DNA of 64,000 nt from an uncultured Christensenella sp. (lineage in GTDB: Bacteria; Bacillota; Clostridia; Christensenellales; Pumilibacteraceae): the NCBI GenBank assembly GCA_910578545.1, contig CAJTPT010000001.1, forward strand, positions 62,001 through 126,000. The letters are read 5' to 3'. How positions within the stretch are numbered: position 1 is the first letter of the stretch; each line of letters starts with the position of its first letter. The translations under genes and the position numbers were made by a program. The notes beneath the pieces were generated by a model. It was not told the DNA's origin and made no database searches. It saw only the letters and a program-made list of their open reading frames with translations. This document shows, one piece after another, positions 6,701-14,569 of this stretch.

Positions 6701-6908
6701 AAACCGCAAGCAAACTCATTCGAGAGCGCGACAAAAAAACAATTTACACCGACACAAAAACGGCGATAACGAACAGCGCATGCACTATCATTTTTGTAAG
6801 GAATATCTAAGCATTGCCGATCTTTATACCGCCTTTTGCCGTAATGTGAAAGCCGTAAGAATAATGCAAAAGTAAAAGTCGGTTTTATTTATACGGATTG
6901 ATTCCGAA

Positions 6909-7409
6909 TCAAAACTCTATTTCCGTAACGGGCACTTCGTCCTCGACGTAGCGATCCCAATCGGGTTCCTCGTCGGTACCCTCGAGGATTTTTTCGGCGG
7001 GCAAAATAAGATACTTAGCCTCGCCCTCTGCAAGCACTTCGCCGTCCATATTCATTATGCAGCACTTGGCGGAATAGGCGCGCGACAACTTTTGCACGTA
7101 AACGCCCCTGCCCTTTAACGGCACGTTGTACGGAACGGGCTTGCGGTACTTTACGTTTATATCCATAGTCACGCCGATTTGGTCGGGGCGGTCGACCCAA
7201 AGCACGCGGCCTGCAAGCTCGTCTATCATAGTCGCAAGCATACCGCCGTGCACTCTGCCGGGATAGCTCTGATGCTCGACGCGAAAGGTAAACAGACTGC
7301 CGACGGATCCGTCTTCCATATTATAAAACTGCGCTTTAACACCCAATCGGTTGTCCATGCCGCAAATAATACACATACCCGAATTTCTCTGTTTGGAAAC
7401 GACTTTCAT
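6909..7409 (-). CDS. PaaI-type hotdog-fold thioesterase
   Basis: The 166-residue product shows the hotdog core with the PaaI/4HBT signature GRVHGGMLATMIDELAGR (about residues 51-68), in which the His-Gly-Gly turn and the following acidic residue form the acyl-thioester site. The strand VTMDINVKYRKPVP and the C-terminal AEGEAKYLI complete the fold. The family hydrolyses acyl-CoA or acyl-ACP thioesters in the cytoplasm, and the substrate cannot be told from sequence. The N-terminus carries a short Cys pair (CIICG) often seen in clostridial members. It is a single gene with its own consensus promoter, and GGTGG is the ribosome site. Confidence 0.85.
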   Translation of the reverse strand: MKVVSKQRNSGMCIICGMDNRLGVKAQFYNMEDGSVGSLFTFRVEHQSYPGRVHGGMLATMIDELAGRVLWVDRPDQIGVTMDINVKYRKPVPYNVPLKGRGVYVQKLSRAYSAKCCIMNMDGEVLAEGEAKYLILPAEKILEGTDEEPDWDRYVEDEVPVTEIEF

Positions 7410-7443
7410 TAGTCCACCGTCCTAAAAAGCTTATATTAAAAAG

Positions 7444-7472
7444 ATTATACACCGAGCATAAAATATTGTCAA
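7444..7472 (-). promoter_or_regulatory. Consensus promoter of the thioesterase gene
   Basis: On the reverse strand TTGACA (7472-7467), 17 nt, then TATAAT (7449-7444). The start of transcription should be near 7437, leaving a short leader with a ribosome site. Confidence 0.75.
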
Positions 7473-7571
7473 ACCAAATAAAGCAAGACTATCCGATGCC
7501 GCCCCGTGCCGAACACGGCATTGACGTCAAGTACGGCAATTCTTTCTAATCATTTTCTAATCTTATTTATA

Positions 7572-7600
7572 TTGACTTTTAATCATAATTAAGATATAAT
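7572..7600 (+). promoter_or_regulatory. Promoter of the 104-residue membrane protein gene
   Basis: TTGACT at 7572-7577, a 17-nt spacer and TATAAT at 7595-7600, followed by AAGGAGG ahead of the start codon. Confidence 0.75.
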
Positions 7601-7629
7601 TTGTTTGTAACAAAAAGGAGGCTTGTATT

Positions 7630-7944
7630 ATGAAAAACAAACTGGATCGCGTACTGTCCGTAATCATACTTCTTGCGTACGCCGTACTCGTTGCCCTGTC
7701 TTGGGTGTTGGTGTATCAAAACCTTCCCGCCTGGGTAATGGACATGATGGCAATCATGCGCACCGTGGTGCTTTGCCTGATGTTTTTGGTGGTGCTGTAC
7801 AACGCATGCGGTTGGACGGAAAACTGGATTCTTCGGATAGTCTTTGTCGTGCTCACCGTGTTCTTGATCGCAAGCGCGATTGCCATAAGAGTACCCGCCG
7901 TCAGCGAATTCTTCTACGCGCACAAGATTCCGATCGTAATCTAA
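7630..7944 (+). CDS. Small integral membrane protein of unknown function
   Basis: The 104-residue product has three clear hydrophobic segments: VLSVIILLAYAVLVALSWVLV (residues 8-28), AIMRTVVLCLMFLVVLYNAC (41-60) and WILRIVFVVLTVFLIASAIAI (66-86). Short positively charged connections separate them. I recognise no family. AAGGAGG is ideally spaced from the ATG, a strong promoter lies upstream and a terminator directly follows, so it is a one-gene unit that is probably well expressed. The neighbours do not suggest a role. Confidence 0.8.
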   Translation: MKNKLDRVLSVIILLAYAVLVALSWVLVYQNLPAWVMDMMAIMRTVVLCLMFLVVLYNACGWTENWILRIVFVVLTVFLIASAIAIRVPAVSEFFYAHKIPIVI

Positions 7945-7964
7945 AAAAACCTATAAAATCGTCT

Positions 7965-8001
7965 AAAAAGGGCGTAATCGCTGTGATTACCGCCCTTTTT
8001 T
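7965..8001 (+). terminator. Rho-independent terminator of the small membrane protein gene
   Basis: The stem AAAGGGCGTAATC (7967-7979) pairs with GATTACCGCCCTTT (7985-7998) with one bulged base. A run of T follows. Confidence 0.85.
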
Positions 8002-8013
8002 GTTGTTTTAAAA

Positions 8014-8042
8014 TTGACAAACCGGATATTCCGTGGTAGAAT
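8014..8042 (+). promoter_or_regulatory. Promoter of the IlvD-family gene
   Basis: TTGACA at 8014-8019, a 17-nt spacer and TAGAAT at 8037-8042, 60 nt before the start codon. Confidence 0.75.
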
Positions 8043-8101
8043 ATACGGTAGAAAAACAAATTTCAAATTAAAATCACTTACAAAAAAAGGAAGCGAATTT
8101 T

Positions 8102-9760
8102 ATGTCACTTGAACTGTGCAACGGCATGGAAAAAGCGCCTCGGCGCGCACTTTACAAAGCCTTGGGCTTGACCGACGCGGAACTTGAAAAACCGCTTATC
8201 GCCATAGTAACGGCGCAGTCGGATATAGTGCCCGGGCACGCGCACTTATCCGACATAACCGAGGCTGTAAAAGCGGGGATTTACGTGGGCGGATGCACGC
8301 CATTCGTCGTACCGGTAATAGGCGTTTGCGACGGCATTGCCGGCAGCCAAGGCTTGCGTTATTCCCTGCCCTCGCGTGAGCTTATAGCCGACAGCGTGGA
8401 AACCATGCTTATCGGTCACGGCTTTGACGGCGCGGTGTTCGTACCCAACAGCGACAAGGCTGTACCTGGTATGCTCATGGGCGCGGCGCGCGTCAATATT
8501 CCGTCGGTGTTCGTATCCGGCGGAGCAATGCTAAGCGGCAAGACGGGCGGCAAAAAGGTCGGATTCTCGTCGGTATTGGACGGCATAGGCAAGGTCAAAA
8601 ACGGCACTATGAGTCTGGACGAGCTTACCGCTACGGAAAACGCGGCATGCTCGACTTACGGCAACAGTAACGGAATATACGGCAGCGGTTCGCTCAACTG
8701 CTGTCTGGAAGCTTTAGGCATTGCGCTGCCCGGCAACGGCACTGTTCCCGCGGTCAAGAGCGAACGCATCCGCCTTGCAAAGCGCACGGGTCTTACGGTA
8801 TGCAACCTCGTACGCGACGCGATTACGCCCAAAATGCTTATGACAAAACGCGCGTTTCTCAATGCGCTTACGTTGGATATCGCGCTCGGCGCAACAGCCG
8901 ACACGGCATTGCACCTGATTGCCGTCGCCGCCGAGCTTAAAATAACGCTCGACCTCGACACAGTGCAAAAGGTATCCGACGCCACGCCCACGCTATGCGC
9001 ACTCGCGCCATATACCGATACGGACGCGGAAGACTTGGACGAAGCGGGCGGCGTTATGGCAGTGCTTCACGAGCTCGCCAAAAACAATCTTATAGACGGC
9101 TCGGCGCACACCGTCGCAGGCGAAGCTCTCGCCTACTTTTACGACCACGCCCACGTCAAGAACGAAACAGTTATTCACAAGATAAACAACCCGATTTCCC
9201 CCGTCGGCGGCATAGCCGTTGTAAAGGGCAACCTTGCAGAAAACGGCGCGCTCATCAAGCGCTCCTGCTTCGATAAATCCATGCAAAAGTTTACGGGAAA
9301 AGCCAAGTGCTTCGACCGCGAAGAGGAAGCCGTGGAAGCCATCTATTCCGGCCGCGTCAAAAAGGGCGACGTAGTTATCATACGCTACGAGGGACCTATC
9401 GGCGGACCGGGCATGCGCGAAATGATGTCCTCGTCTGCCGCGCTCGTCGGAATGGGACTCAGTAACGACGTCGTGCTCGTAACCGACGGACGGCTGTGCG
9501 ACGCGACTACCGCCGCGGCTATCGGCAACGTCTGTCCCGAAGCGGCGCTTGGCGGTAAGCTCGCGCTCGTCAAGAACGGCGACACCGTTAAAATAGACGT
9601 CGGCGAATGCCGACTCACCCTTGACGTTCCCGCAAAGGAGTTGCAAGCACGGCAAAAGAAGCTTCGCCCCAAGGATTCCAACGCGGCGGGCTGGATGCTC
9701 AGATACCAAAACCTCGTCACCTCGGCGGCAGAAGGCGCGGTACTCAAAAAGAAGTTCTAA
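8102..9760 (+). CDS. IlvD/Edd-family dehydratase homologue lacking the iron-sulfur cysteines
   Basis: The 552-residue length and the framework match dihydroxy-acid dehydratase (YSLPSRELIADSVE, PGMLMGAARVNIPSVFVSGG, LEALGIALPGNGTVPAV, IRYEGPIGGPGMREM). That enzyme removes water from dihydroxy acids in valine and isoleucine synthesis using an Fe-S cluster. Here the key positions are changed. The SNCDK motif is NSDK at residues 116-119. The CGSCSG motif is YGNSNG at 186-191. The TDGRFSGG motif is TDGRLCDA from residue 461, so the catalytic Ser is Cys466. The Lys after Asp118, the carbamylated metal ligand in the family, is kept. No other branched-chain genes are near. It may be an enzyme with altered metal chemistry or a non-catalytic paralogue, so I give no gene symbol. 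AAGGAAG is the ribosome site. Confidence 0.8.
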   Translation: MSLELCNGMEKAPRRALYKALGLTDAELEKPLIAIVTAQSDIVPGHAHLSDITEAVKAGIYVGGCTPFVVPVIGVCDGIAGSQGLRYSLPSRELIADSVETMLIGHGFDGAVFVPNSDKAVPGMLMGAARVNIPSVFVSGGAMLSGKTGGKKVGFSSVLDGIGKVKNGTMSLDELTATENAACSTYGNSNGIYGSGSLNCCLEALGIALPGNGTVPAVKSERIRLAKRTGLTVCNLVRDAITPKMLMTKRAFLNALTLDIALGATADTALHLIAVAAELKITLDLDTVQKVSDATPTLCALAPYTDTDAEDLDEAGGVMAVLHELAKNNLIDGSAHTVAGEALAYFYDHAHVKNETVIHKINNPISPVGGIAVVKGNLAENGALIKRSCFDKSMQKFTGKAKCFDREEEAVEAIYSGRVKKGDVVIIRYEGPIGGPGMREMMSSSAALVGMGLSNDVVLVTDGRLCDATTAAAIGNVCPEAALGGKLALVKNGDTVKIDVGECRLTLDVPAKELQARQKKLRPKDSNAAGWMLRYQNLVTSAAEGAVLKKKF

Positions 9761-9855
9761 TATCGTAATAAACGAGTTACCCGATGCCAATCCGTGTCGA
9801 ACGCGGATGTCGTCATCTGGTCGCTCGAAAAAATAAAAATCAAGGAGATAATCCC

Positions 9856-10074
9856 ATGTTTGAAAAAATCCAACATCAGCTTGCCGAGTATTTTGAACTC
9901 GATCCCGCGACTATCACACGCAACACTTCGTTTGCCGACGACCTCAAAGCCGATTCCCTCGCCCTTATGGAACTCATGTTTAGCCTTGAATCGGAAACGG
10001 GCAAAACACTCGACGACGACGTTATGGACAAAATCAAAACCGTCGGCGATCTTTGCGACCTCTTGGAAGCTTAA
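9856..10074 (+). CDS. acpP: Acyl carrier protein
   Basis: The 72-residue acidic protein has the four-helix ACP pattern with the phosphopantetheine attachment motif as DSLALMEL (Ser about residue 37, preceded by DDLKA). A conserved C-terminal segment, KTVGDLCDLLE, follows. It carries growing acyl chains in fatty acid synthesis after modification by a holo-ACP synthase. The start was placed at 9856 because AAGGAG lies just upstream and MFEKIQ matches the usual ACP beginning; the longer frame adds unrelated residues. It stands alone, not with other fab genes, and follows the IlvD-like gene by 95 nt. It ends at a strong terminator. Confidence 0.9.
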   Translation: MFEKIQHQLAEYFELDPATITRNTSFADDLKADSLALMELMFSLESETGKTLDDDVMDKIKTVGDLCDLLEA

Positions 10075-10102
10075 TTCCGCCGAAATTTTTTTTAAAAACC
10101 GA

Positions 10103-10130
10103 AAGCTCTCTGACAAGAGAGCTTTTTTGT
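10103..10130 (+). terminator. Terminator of the acyl carrier protein gene
   Basis: A perfect 9-bp stem AAGCTCTCT (10103-10111) with 10116-10124, a 4-nt loop and a T-tract. Confidence 0.85.
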
Positions 10131-10282
10131 TGCGATAATAACGTCATCTTTGTTGTCCCCTTTAGGGGAATGACAAAAAATGTGAAAAGTATAAATTAAG
10201 AGTTAATAAGTATAAATTCAACTACGGAAGCGACTCTACGGCAAGCCAAAAATTTCGCATTCCGCATACCTAATTAACCTGC

Positions 10283-11362
10283 TCACTTATAAATCAAAAA
10301 CAAGTATACGCCGTTAGGAAATTGGAAGTACGGCTTAATACCGTTGCCGAAAGCAAAGTCGGGGTTCTTCACCTTGCCGTACGCGGTCGCTATCTCGGAA
10401 GAATACATATCGGCAAAATTGACCTGCGTTTTGCCGTCGAAGTCGAGTTTAAGCTCTATCTTGCCCACCTCGCCTTTTGCGTCGGAAATCGCCGAAAACA
10501 GCGCGTTAAGCCGACTTTGATTTTTAATCACTGTGGAATAAGTCTTGCCGCCTATCTCGATAACGCCGCCGTCGTAGTAATCGAAGTCCGATTGCGCAAC
10601 AAAATGCGTGGGCGTAAAATCGTGTTTTTGCGCAAAGCCCGAAATGGTTTCGTCGCTCAAAAGCATGTAGCCGTGCGCGACCTGTTTGTACGTTTTGCTT
10701 CCGACCGAATAATGCACCGCGTCGGCGGTAACGTCCACGTTGTAGTAACTGCCGCCGATTTTCACCTTGTTCCAAGCATGAGTGGCGGACGAGAACGAGC
10801 CCGTCACTCGCATACATTCCACACCTTCCATGGCGCACAAAAAGTTAAACGCGCGAGCAAGCCCGTCGCACACCGTTCTGCCGTTTAAAAACACGCCGTC
10901 TATATAAAATGCGGGGTCGGACGCCGCGTCTACGTTGCCGCCGAGCGACGAGTTATACAGGTCGAAGTCGTAATCGGTCTTGACAATCAAAAGGTCGTGG
11001 ATAGTATGCACTACCGCATACTCGCGTTCCTCGCCCGTCACGCCGTCCGGAATATAATCCTCGAGCCAACCTTTGGCGACGTCGTATATTTTCTTTACGG
11101 GGTCGTCATCATCAAACAGCGGTCGCTTCTTGTCGTACACGACCGTTTGGTACAATACTTCCACACGCTCGCGGTAATCCCCGTCGATCTCGGGCATGGT
11201 AAACGCGTCGTACCCCTCTATAGGCACGGCGTGCTTTTTAGTGTTAAGCGTCAAATGCGGCTTAATATCCGGCGAAGCGGAAACCCCGCCGCACCCGACG
11301 AACGAAAACACAATCGTCGCCGCGAGAATTGCGCAAAAGATTTTTTTAAAGCTAAATCGCAT
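10283..11362 (-). CDS. Lipoprotein with transglutaminase-like domain
   Basis: The 359-residue product begins with a lipoprotein signal (hydrophobic stretch AILAATIVFSF and lipobox VGC). The middle carries a transglutaminase-like cysteine-protease fold: Cys in TVCDGLARAFNFLC (about residue 163), His in THAWNKV (about 192) and Asp in NVDVTAD (about 203), the expected triad order. Members act outside the cell as peptidases or in wall-protein processing. The start codon overlaps the end of the HtrA-like protease gene by 11 nt, so the two are translated from one message and probably cooperate in extracytoplasmic protein handling. The downstream gap to 10131 holds only a partial intergenic repeat. 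Confidence 0.85.
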   Translation of the reverse strand: MRFSFKKIFCAILAATIVFSFVGCGGVSASPDIKPHLTLNTKKHAVPIEGYDAFTMPEIDGDYRERVEVLYQTVVYDKKRPLFDDDDPVKKIYDVAKGWLEDYIPDGVTGEEREYAVVHTIHDLLIVKTDYDFDLYNSSLGGNVDAASDPAFYIDGVFLNGRTVCDGLARAFNFLCAMEGVECMRVTGSFSSATHAWNKVKIGGSYYNVDVTADAVHYSVGSKTYKQVAHGYMLLSDETISGFAQKHDFTPTHFVAQSDFDYYDGGVIEIGGKTYSTVIKNQSRLNALFSAISDAKGEVGKIELKLDFDGKTQVNFADMYSSEIATAYGKVKNPDFAFGNGIKPYFQFPNGVYLFLIYK

Positions 11363-12740
11363 ATTTGTAGTCGTCGAGCGTGACGGGATATGCCGCGCCG
11401 TCGCGTGTAAATGTCAGCGTAAGCGGCCTGCCGTCGCCGTTACGGTGATAGCGCAGTAACGCGCCTACGGTATCGCAAATATCTGTCGTGACAGTATAAG
11501 AACCTATCTTCGTCAAAACGTCGCCCTTCTTTACGGTCTTGGCGTAGTCGCCGCTCGCCGAATCGACGGTGAGCTTACCGTTAAGATAAATGCAGTTAAC
11601 GCCGAACGGAAGCGACAAATACCCGACGGCGGACGAGCCCGACTTTTGCGCGCTTACGTTAAACAACCCGACAGCCTTGCCGTCGTTAGATTGAAGAATG
11701 CGTTTGTAAACAGGATATACAATGGACATAGGCGTTGCAAAACCTGTGTTTTCCACGTCGGTCGAAGCGCTGCCCTCGGTGTCCGCGCCGGCGGAGTTGC
11801 TCATTCTGTAAGTGCCGAGCCCAACAAGATTGCCGTGCATATCAAACACGCCGCCGCCGCTCATGCCCGCATTTATAACCGCAGTCGTGCGTAAGACAGG
11901 CACGGTCTTTTTTTCGTCGCGAAACAGCTCGTCGCACTCGAGCAGTTCGCTCTTGCGCGAAATAATGCCGTCGTACGCGGCAATCCCCATACCCATGGCG
12001 TTGCCGATTGACACAACGTAATCGCCCTCGAGGAACGTAACGTCCGGCGACAAAAACTTACTGCCGTCCAAATCGAAAACGTCGTACAAAGTGTCATGCA
12101 CCACGCGCAAAACGGCAATATCGTAATGGTCGTCGTAGCCCACAACCTCGCTCTCGTAATAGCTATCCTCACCGAAAAACCGCACTGCGGGAAGTCGATT
12201 GTTCTGTACATATTGAGATATGGCGTGCGCGTTAGTCAAGATTATAACGCCGCTTCCCTCGCGCTTCATAACAATACCGCTCGAGCTTAAGCCGCCGCAC
12301 CGCACCTCTGCAATCGAGCTTTTGCGCGCCGTAACAACCGCGGTAACGTTTTGCTGTAGCTCGCCGTTCGTCGAAATCACGGGAGGGTTTTCGCCCTTGC
12401 GCATAAAGTGCGCGGTAAGCACCGACGAGCAAATTCCTACCACAAAGCAAACGCACACCATGACGATAAGCACTATCCAAACGGTATTGCGCCCGTTCTT
12501 TTCGAGCTTCCCGTTTACCGACGCGTAGCCGCCGCGCATGCTCTCGTCCACTTCCTCGGCTCCCATCGCGTCAAACTCTACAACGCCGTCGGTAGTTATC
12601 GGAATATCCGACTGAATGCCGTCGGTAAGCGGCGCGTCCGAATCGGTAGAAATAATCTCGCCGGCATTATCGGCAGCCACAGGATCGCCGTTGCGCGTCG
12701 CGGGAACGTTATCTATTTTGTTTTGAAGTTTTTCATCCAT
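11352..12740 (-). CDS. Membrane-anchored HtrA/DegP-like serine protease with PDZ-like domain
   Basis: Starting at ATG 12740 the protein has 462 residues. An acidic cytoplasmic segment of about 85 residues precedes one membrane helix (VWIVLIVMVCVCFVVGICSSVL). An extracellular trypsin-like domain follows, with the triad His (ILTNAHAIS), Asp (YDIAVLRV) and Ser (NAGMSGGGVFD). The C-terminus has a PDZ-like region (VKKGDVLTKIGSYTV). Such proteases degrade or refold damaged exported proteins. A longer in-frame extension exists, but a consensus promoter ends only 9 nt before this ATG, so the longer start is excluded. There is no Shine-Dalgarno site, implying a nearly leaderless mRNA. The transglutaminase lipoprotein follows with overlapping ends. 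Confidence 0.88.
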   Translation of the reverse strand: MDEKLQNKIDNVPATRNGDPVAADNAGEIISTDSDAPLTDGIQSDIPITTDGVVEFDAMGAEEVDESMRGGYASVNGKLEKNGRNTVWIVLIVMVCVCFVVGICSSVLTAHFMRKGENPPVISTNGELQQNVTAVVTARKSSIAEVRCGGLSSSGIVMKREGSGVIILTNAHAISQYVQNNRLPAVRFFGEDSYYESEVVGYDDHYDIAVLRVVHDTLYDVFDLDGSKFLSPDVTFLEGDYVVSIGNAMGMGIAAYDGIISRKSELLECDELFRDEKKTVPVLRTTAVINAGMSGGGVFDMHGNLVGLGTYRMSNSAGADTEGSASTDVENTGFATPMSIVYPVYKRILQSNDGKAVGLFNVSAQKSGSSAVGYLSLPFGVNCIYLNGKLTVDSASGDYAKTVKKGDVLTKIGSYTVTTDICDTVGALLRYHRNGDGRPLTLTFTRDGAAYPVTLDDYKYAI

Positions 12741-12749
12741 GTTAGGATT

Positions 12750-12778
12750 ATTATACCACAAAGCTTGCCGCTTGTCAA
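12750..12778 (-). promoter_or_regulatory. Promoter fused to the protease start (leaderless type)
   Basis: On the reverse strand TTGACA (12778-12773), 17 nt, TATAAT (12755-12750), then 9 nt and the ATG at 12740. The predicted 5' leader is about 3 nt. Confidence 0.75.
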
Positions 12779-12804
12779 CGCGAGCAATGCAGGTGACGGC
12801 GTTT

Positions 12805-12920
12805 GTCGAAACCGATACAATACTCAAGCCGTTCGCGCTACGTCGAAAAAATGAAATACTAACTCTTTTCGACATAATACACCCGATTGTCGAAACAGTA
12901 TAATACTCGCCTTTTTCGAC
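12805..12920. repeat. GTCGAAA...TTTTCGAC tandem palindromic units
   Basis: GTCGAAA occurs at 12805, 12842 and 12889, each followed by about 9-12 nt and then AATACT. The second and third copies close with TTTTCGAC, giving two 32-bp inverted-repeat units (12842-12873 and 12889-12920). They lie directly upstream of the protease promoter, so they may be regulator sites. I do not recognise the regulator. Confidence 0.5.
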
Positions 12921-13000
12921 AGAACGAGCCAAACAAAAAAGGAAAGCCGAACAAACGGCTTCCCTAATTAAAATTCCAAACGTCTAATTCCGAATTAACT

Positions 13001-13717
13001 TTAAGCTTTGTTTATTTTGTGAGCGTTACGGTAGTAATCGGCGGGCATGAATTTACCGGTATGTTGCCAGTACACGGGCGGCATGCCGTTGGCGGATAAA
13101 AACTCGTTCACCCTGGAAAACGGCTTAGAACCGAAAAAGCCTCGGTATGCGGAAAGCGGACTGGGGTGCGCCGACGTGACGATAAAATTGCGCTTATCGA
13201 TAAAAGCGGTTTTTTCACGCGCGCTCATTCCCCACAGAATATACGCGACCGGCGTTTCGCGGTCGTTAAGCGATCGGATAATCGCGTCGGTAAGGTTGTG
13301 CCAGCCGAGCGACGAATGCGATTGCGCTTCGCCCGCACGCACGGTTAGCGACGCGTTAAGCAGTAGCACGCCCTGGTTTGCCCAGCCGATAAGCGTTGTA
13401 TCGTCGTTGGGTTCTACGCCGAGGTCGGACTTGAGCTCGGTAAAAATATTGACAAGCGAGGGCGGAGCCGCAACGCCCTTGTTGACGGCAAAGGCGAGCC
13501 CGTTGGCCTGACCCGCACCGTGGTACGGATCCTGACCGAGTATAACAACGCGCACCTTGTCGTAGTCTACAAGCTTAAGCGCGGCATAAATCTTATCGCG
13601 CGGCGGATAAACCTCGCAACGCGAATACTCGCGGTCGACCGCTTCCATTAGCTTTGCGAAGTACGGCTTTTCGTATTCGGCGGCAAGCACATTATCCCAT
13701 TTTTCGGTAATTATCAT
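13001..13717 (-). CDS. ung: Uracil-DNA glycosylase, family 1
   Basis: The 238-residue product has the family motifs in order: the water-activating GQDPYHG (about residues 61-67), the uracil-binding LLLNASLTVR with GEAQSHSSLGW, and the leucine-loop motif HPSPLSAYRGFFG. It removes uracil from DNA as the first step of base-excision repair. Length is normal. GGACGG precedes the start. The gene is followed downstream by the protease unit and preceded by a small ArsR regulator on the same strand, 32 nt apart. The two may be co-transcribed from the ArsR promoter. Confidence 0.95.
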   Translation of the reverse strand: MIITEKWDNVLAAEYEKPYFAKLMEAVDREYSRCEVYPPRDKIYAALKLVDYDKVRVVILGQDPYHGAGQANGLAFAVNKGVAAPPSLVNIFTELKSDLGVEPNDDTTLIGWANQGVLLLNASLTVRAGEAQSHSSLGWHNLTDAIIRSLNDRETPVAYILWGMSAREKTAFIDKRNFIVTSAHPSPLSAYRGFFGSKPFSRVNEFLSANGMPPVYWQHTGKFMPADYYRNAHKINKA

Positions 13718-13749
13718 AATCCGTCCTTTTTCTTAGGTTAAACGTTTGA

Positions 13750-14088
13750 TTAATCGGCGCTCATCACGGCGCGAACGGCGACGTTCATTACGACGGGCAC
13801 AGACGACGCCAGCGCGTAAAAAATAACCTTGCCTTGCCGCCGCGCCTCTACGACGTTGGCGTCGCGTAAAATGCGAAGCTGGTGCGAAACGGTCGTCTGG
13901 TTGAGCGCGGTAAGGTACGAAAGATCGCTCACACACATGGACGACACCGACAGCGCGGAAACGATTTTCAGCCGCGTCACGTCGGACACCGCGTCGAAAA
14001 ACCGCGCAATAGCCTCAAGACTGCGCTCGGGCGGCAAACTTTCCTCGACCTTGGCGGCAGTCAAGCTGTCCAACAACAAAGTGTTCAT
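13750..14088 (-). CDS. ArsR/SmtB-family winged-helix transcriptional regulator
   Basis: From ATG 14088 the protein has 112 residues with the ArsR fold: FFDAVSDVTRLKIVSAL (helix 1-2), the CVSDLSYLTALNQTTVSHQLRILRDANVV helix-turn-helix and the wing RRQGKVIFYAL. Cys52 in SSMCVSDLS sits where ArsR-type sensors place a metal or redox ligand (a CVC or CxxD variant); a second partner Cys is not evident. It would act as a homodimeric repressor, perhaps of its own operon with ung. The start was chosen because a consensus promoter ends 6 nt before it, which rules out the longer frame and implies a leaderless message. Confidence 0.85.
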   Translation of the reverse strand: MNTLLLDSLTAAKVEESLPPERSLEAIARFFDAVSDVTRLKIVSALSVSSMCVSDLSYLTALNQTTVSHQLRILRDANVVEARRQGKVIFYALASSVPVVMNVAVRAVMSAD

Positions 14089-14094
14089 ATGAGC

Positions 14095-14123
14095 AATATA
14101 CCATATAAACGCACGTTTGTCAA
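14095..14123 (-). promoter_or_regulatory. Promoter placed for leaderless transcription of the ArsR gene
   Basis: TTGACA (14123-14118), 17 nt, TATATT (14100-14095), then exactly 6 nt to the ATG. The predicted transcription start is the A of the start codon. Confidence 0.75.
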
Positions 14124-14220
14124 TGCCGAAAAAGGTCGATATTGCAAATCGAGCGCCGAAAAACATAATTTTAAAGCGAAAAATTTTTCGCACGATTTCG
14201 ACAAATTTCGCATATATAAA

Positions 14221-14270
14221 AGCCATGCGGTGAGGCGTTTGGACTTGCGGTGTCCGAGCGCCACATGGCT
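14221..14270 (+). ncRNA. Candidate structured leader upstream of the 62-residue protein
   Basis: Nested complementary segments can form one hairpin: AGCCATG (14221-14227) with 14264-14270, GGCG (14234-14237) with 14259-14262, and TTGGAC (14239-14244) with 14252-14257, closing a 7-nt loop. It sits between an AT-rich promoter-like stretch and the ribosome site. I could not match it to a riboswitch class I know. Confidence 0.35.
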
Positions 14271-14291
14271 AAAATCGGCGGAGGGGCTATA

Positions 14292-14480
14292 ATGCAAAAC
14301 GATATCTTCAGTCTGTTAATGATGATACTGATGCTCGAAAACGGCGGTGGCGAGGAAAGCATAAACCAGCTTGTTATCATGTTTTTATTAATGAATTCGC
14401 GCAACAACGACAACGAGCATTTCGGCCGAAATTCACGACGCTGTCACGACTGCGGGCGCGACGACGGTTTTACCTTTTAG
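14292..14480 (+). CDS. Small unknown protein, 62 residues
   Basis: GGAGGGG precedes ATG 14292. The product opens with a hydrophobic, Met-rich stretch (DIFSLLMMILMLENGGG), then INQLVIMFLLMNSRNN, and ends in a polar tail with CHDCGRDD. The pattern of two short hydrophobic helices and a Cys pair resembles small proteins of unknown function common in Clostridia, in which a LENGGG-type turn recurs. It may be membrane-associated. No neighbour suggests a role. A longer in-frame start exists but would translate through the predicted leader hairpin. Confidence 0.6.
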   Translation: MQNDIFSLLMMILMLENGGGEESINQLVIMFLLMNSRNNDNEHFGRNSRRCHDCGRDDGFTF

Positions 14481-14535
14481 CCGAAAAACAGCGAATTAAA
14501 ATAATTAGATTTTCATTAAAAATAGCGCCGCCCTA

Positions 14536-14563
14536 TTGCGCGCCGAAAAAAACATGCTACAAT
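14536..14563 (+). promoter_or_regulatory. Promoter placed for leaderless transcription of the 361-residue membrane protein
   Basis: TTGCGC at 14536-14541, a 16-nt spacer and TACAAT at 14558-14563, then 6 nt (ATTATC) to the ATG at 14570. Confidence 0.6.
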
Positions 14564-14569
14564 ATTATC

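Noticed and set aside
9784..9855. Longer start for the acyl carrier protein
   Set aside because: The added residues are not ACP-like, and the AAGGAG site is positioned for ATG 9856.
12805..12920. CRISPR array
   Set aside because: There are only three imperfect units with unequal spacing, no cas genes in the window, and the middle sequences are themselves related.
12741..12932. N-terminal extension of the HtrA-like protease
   Set aside because: A consensus promoter lies inside the extension, directly before ATG 12740, and the extension overlaps repeated palindromes.
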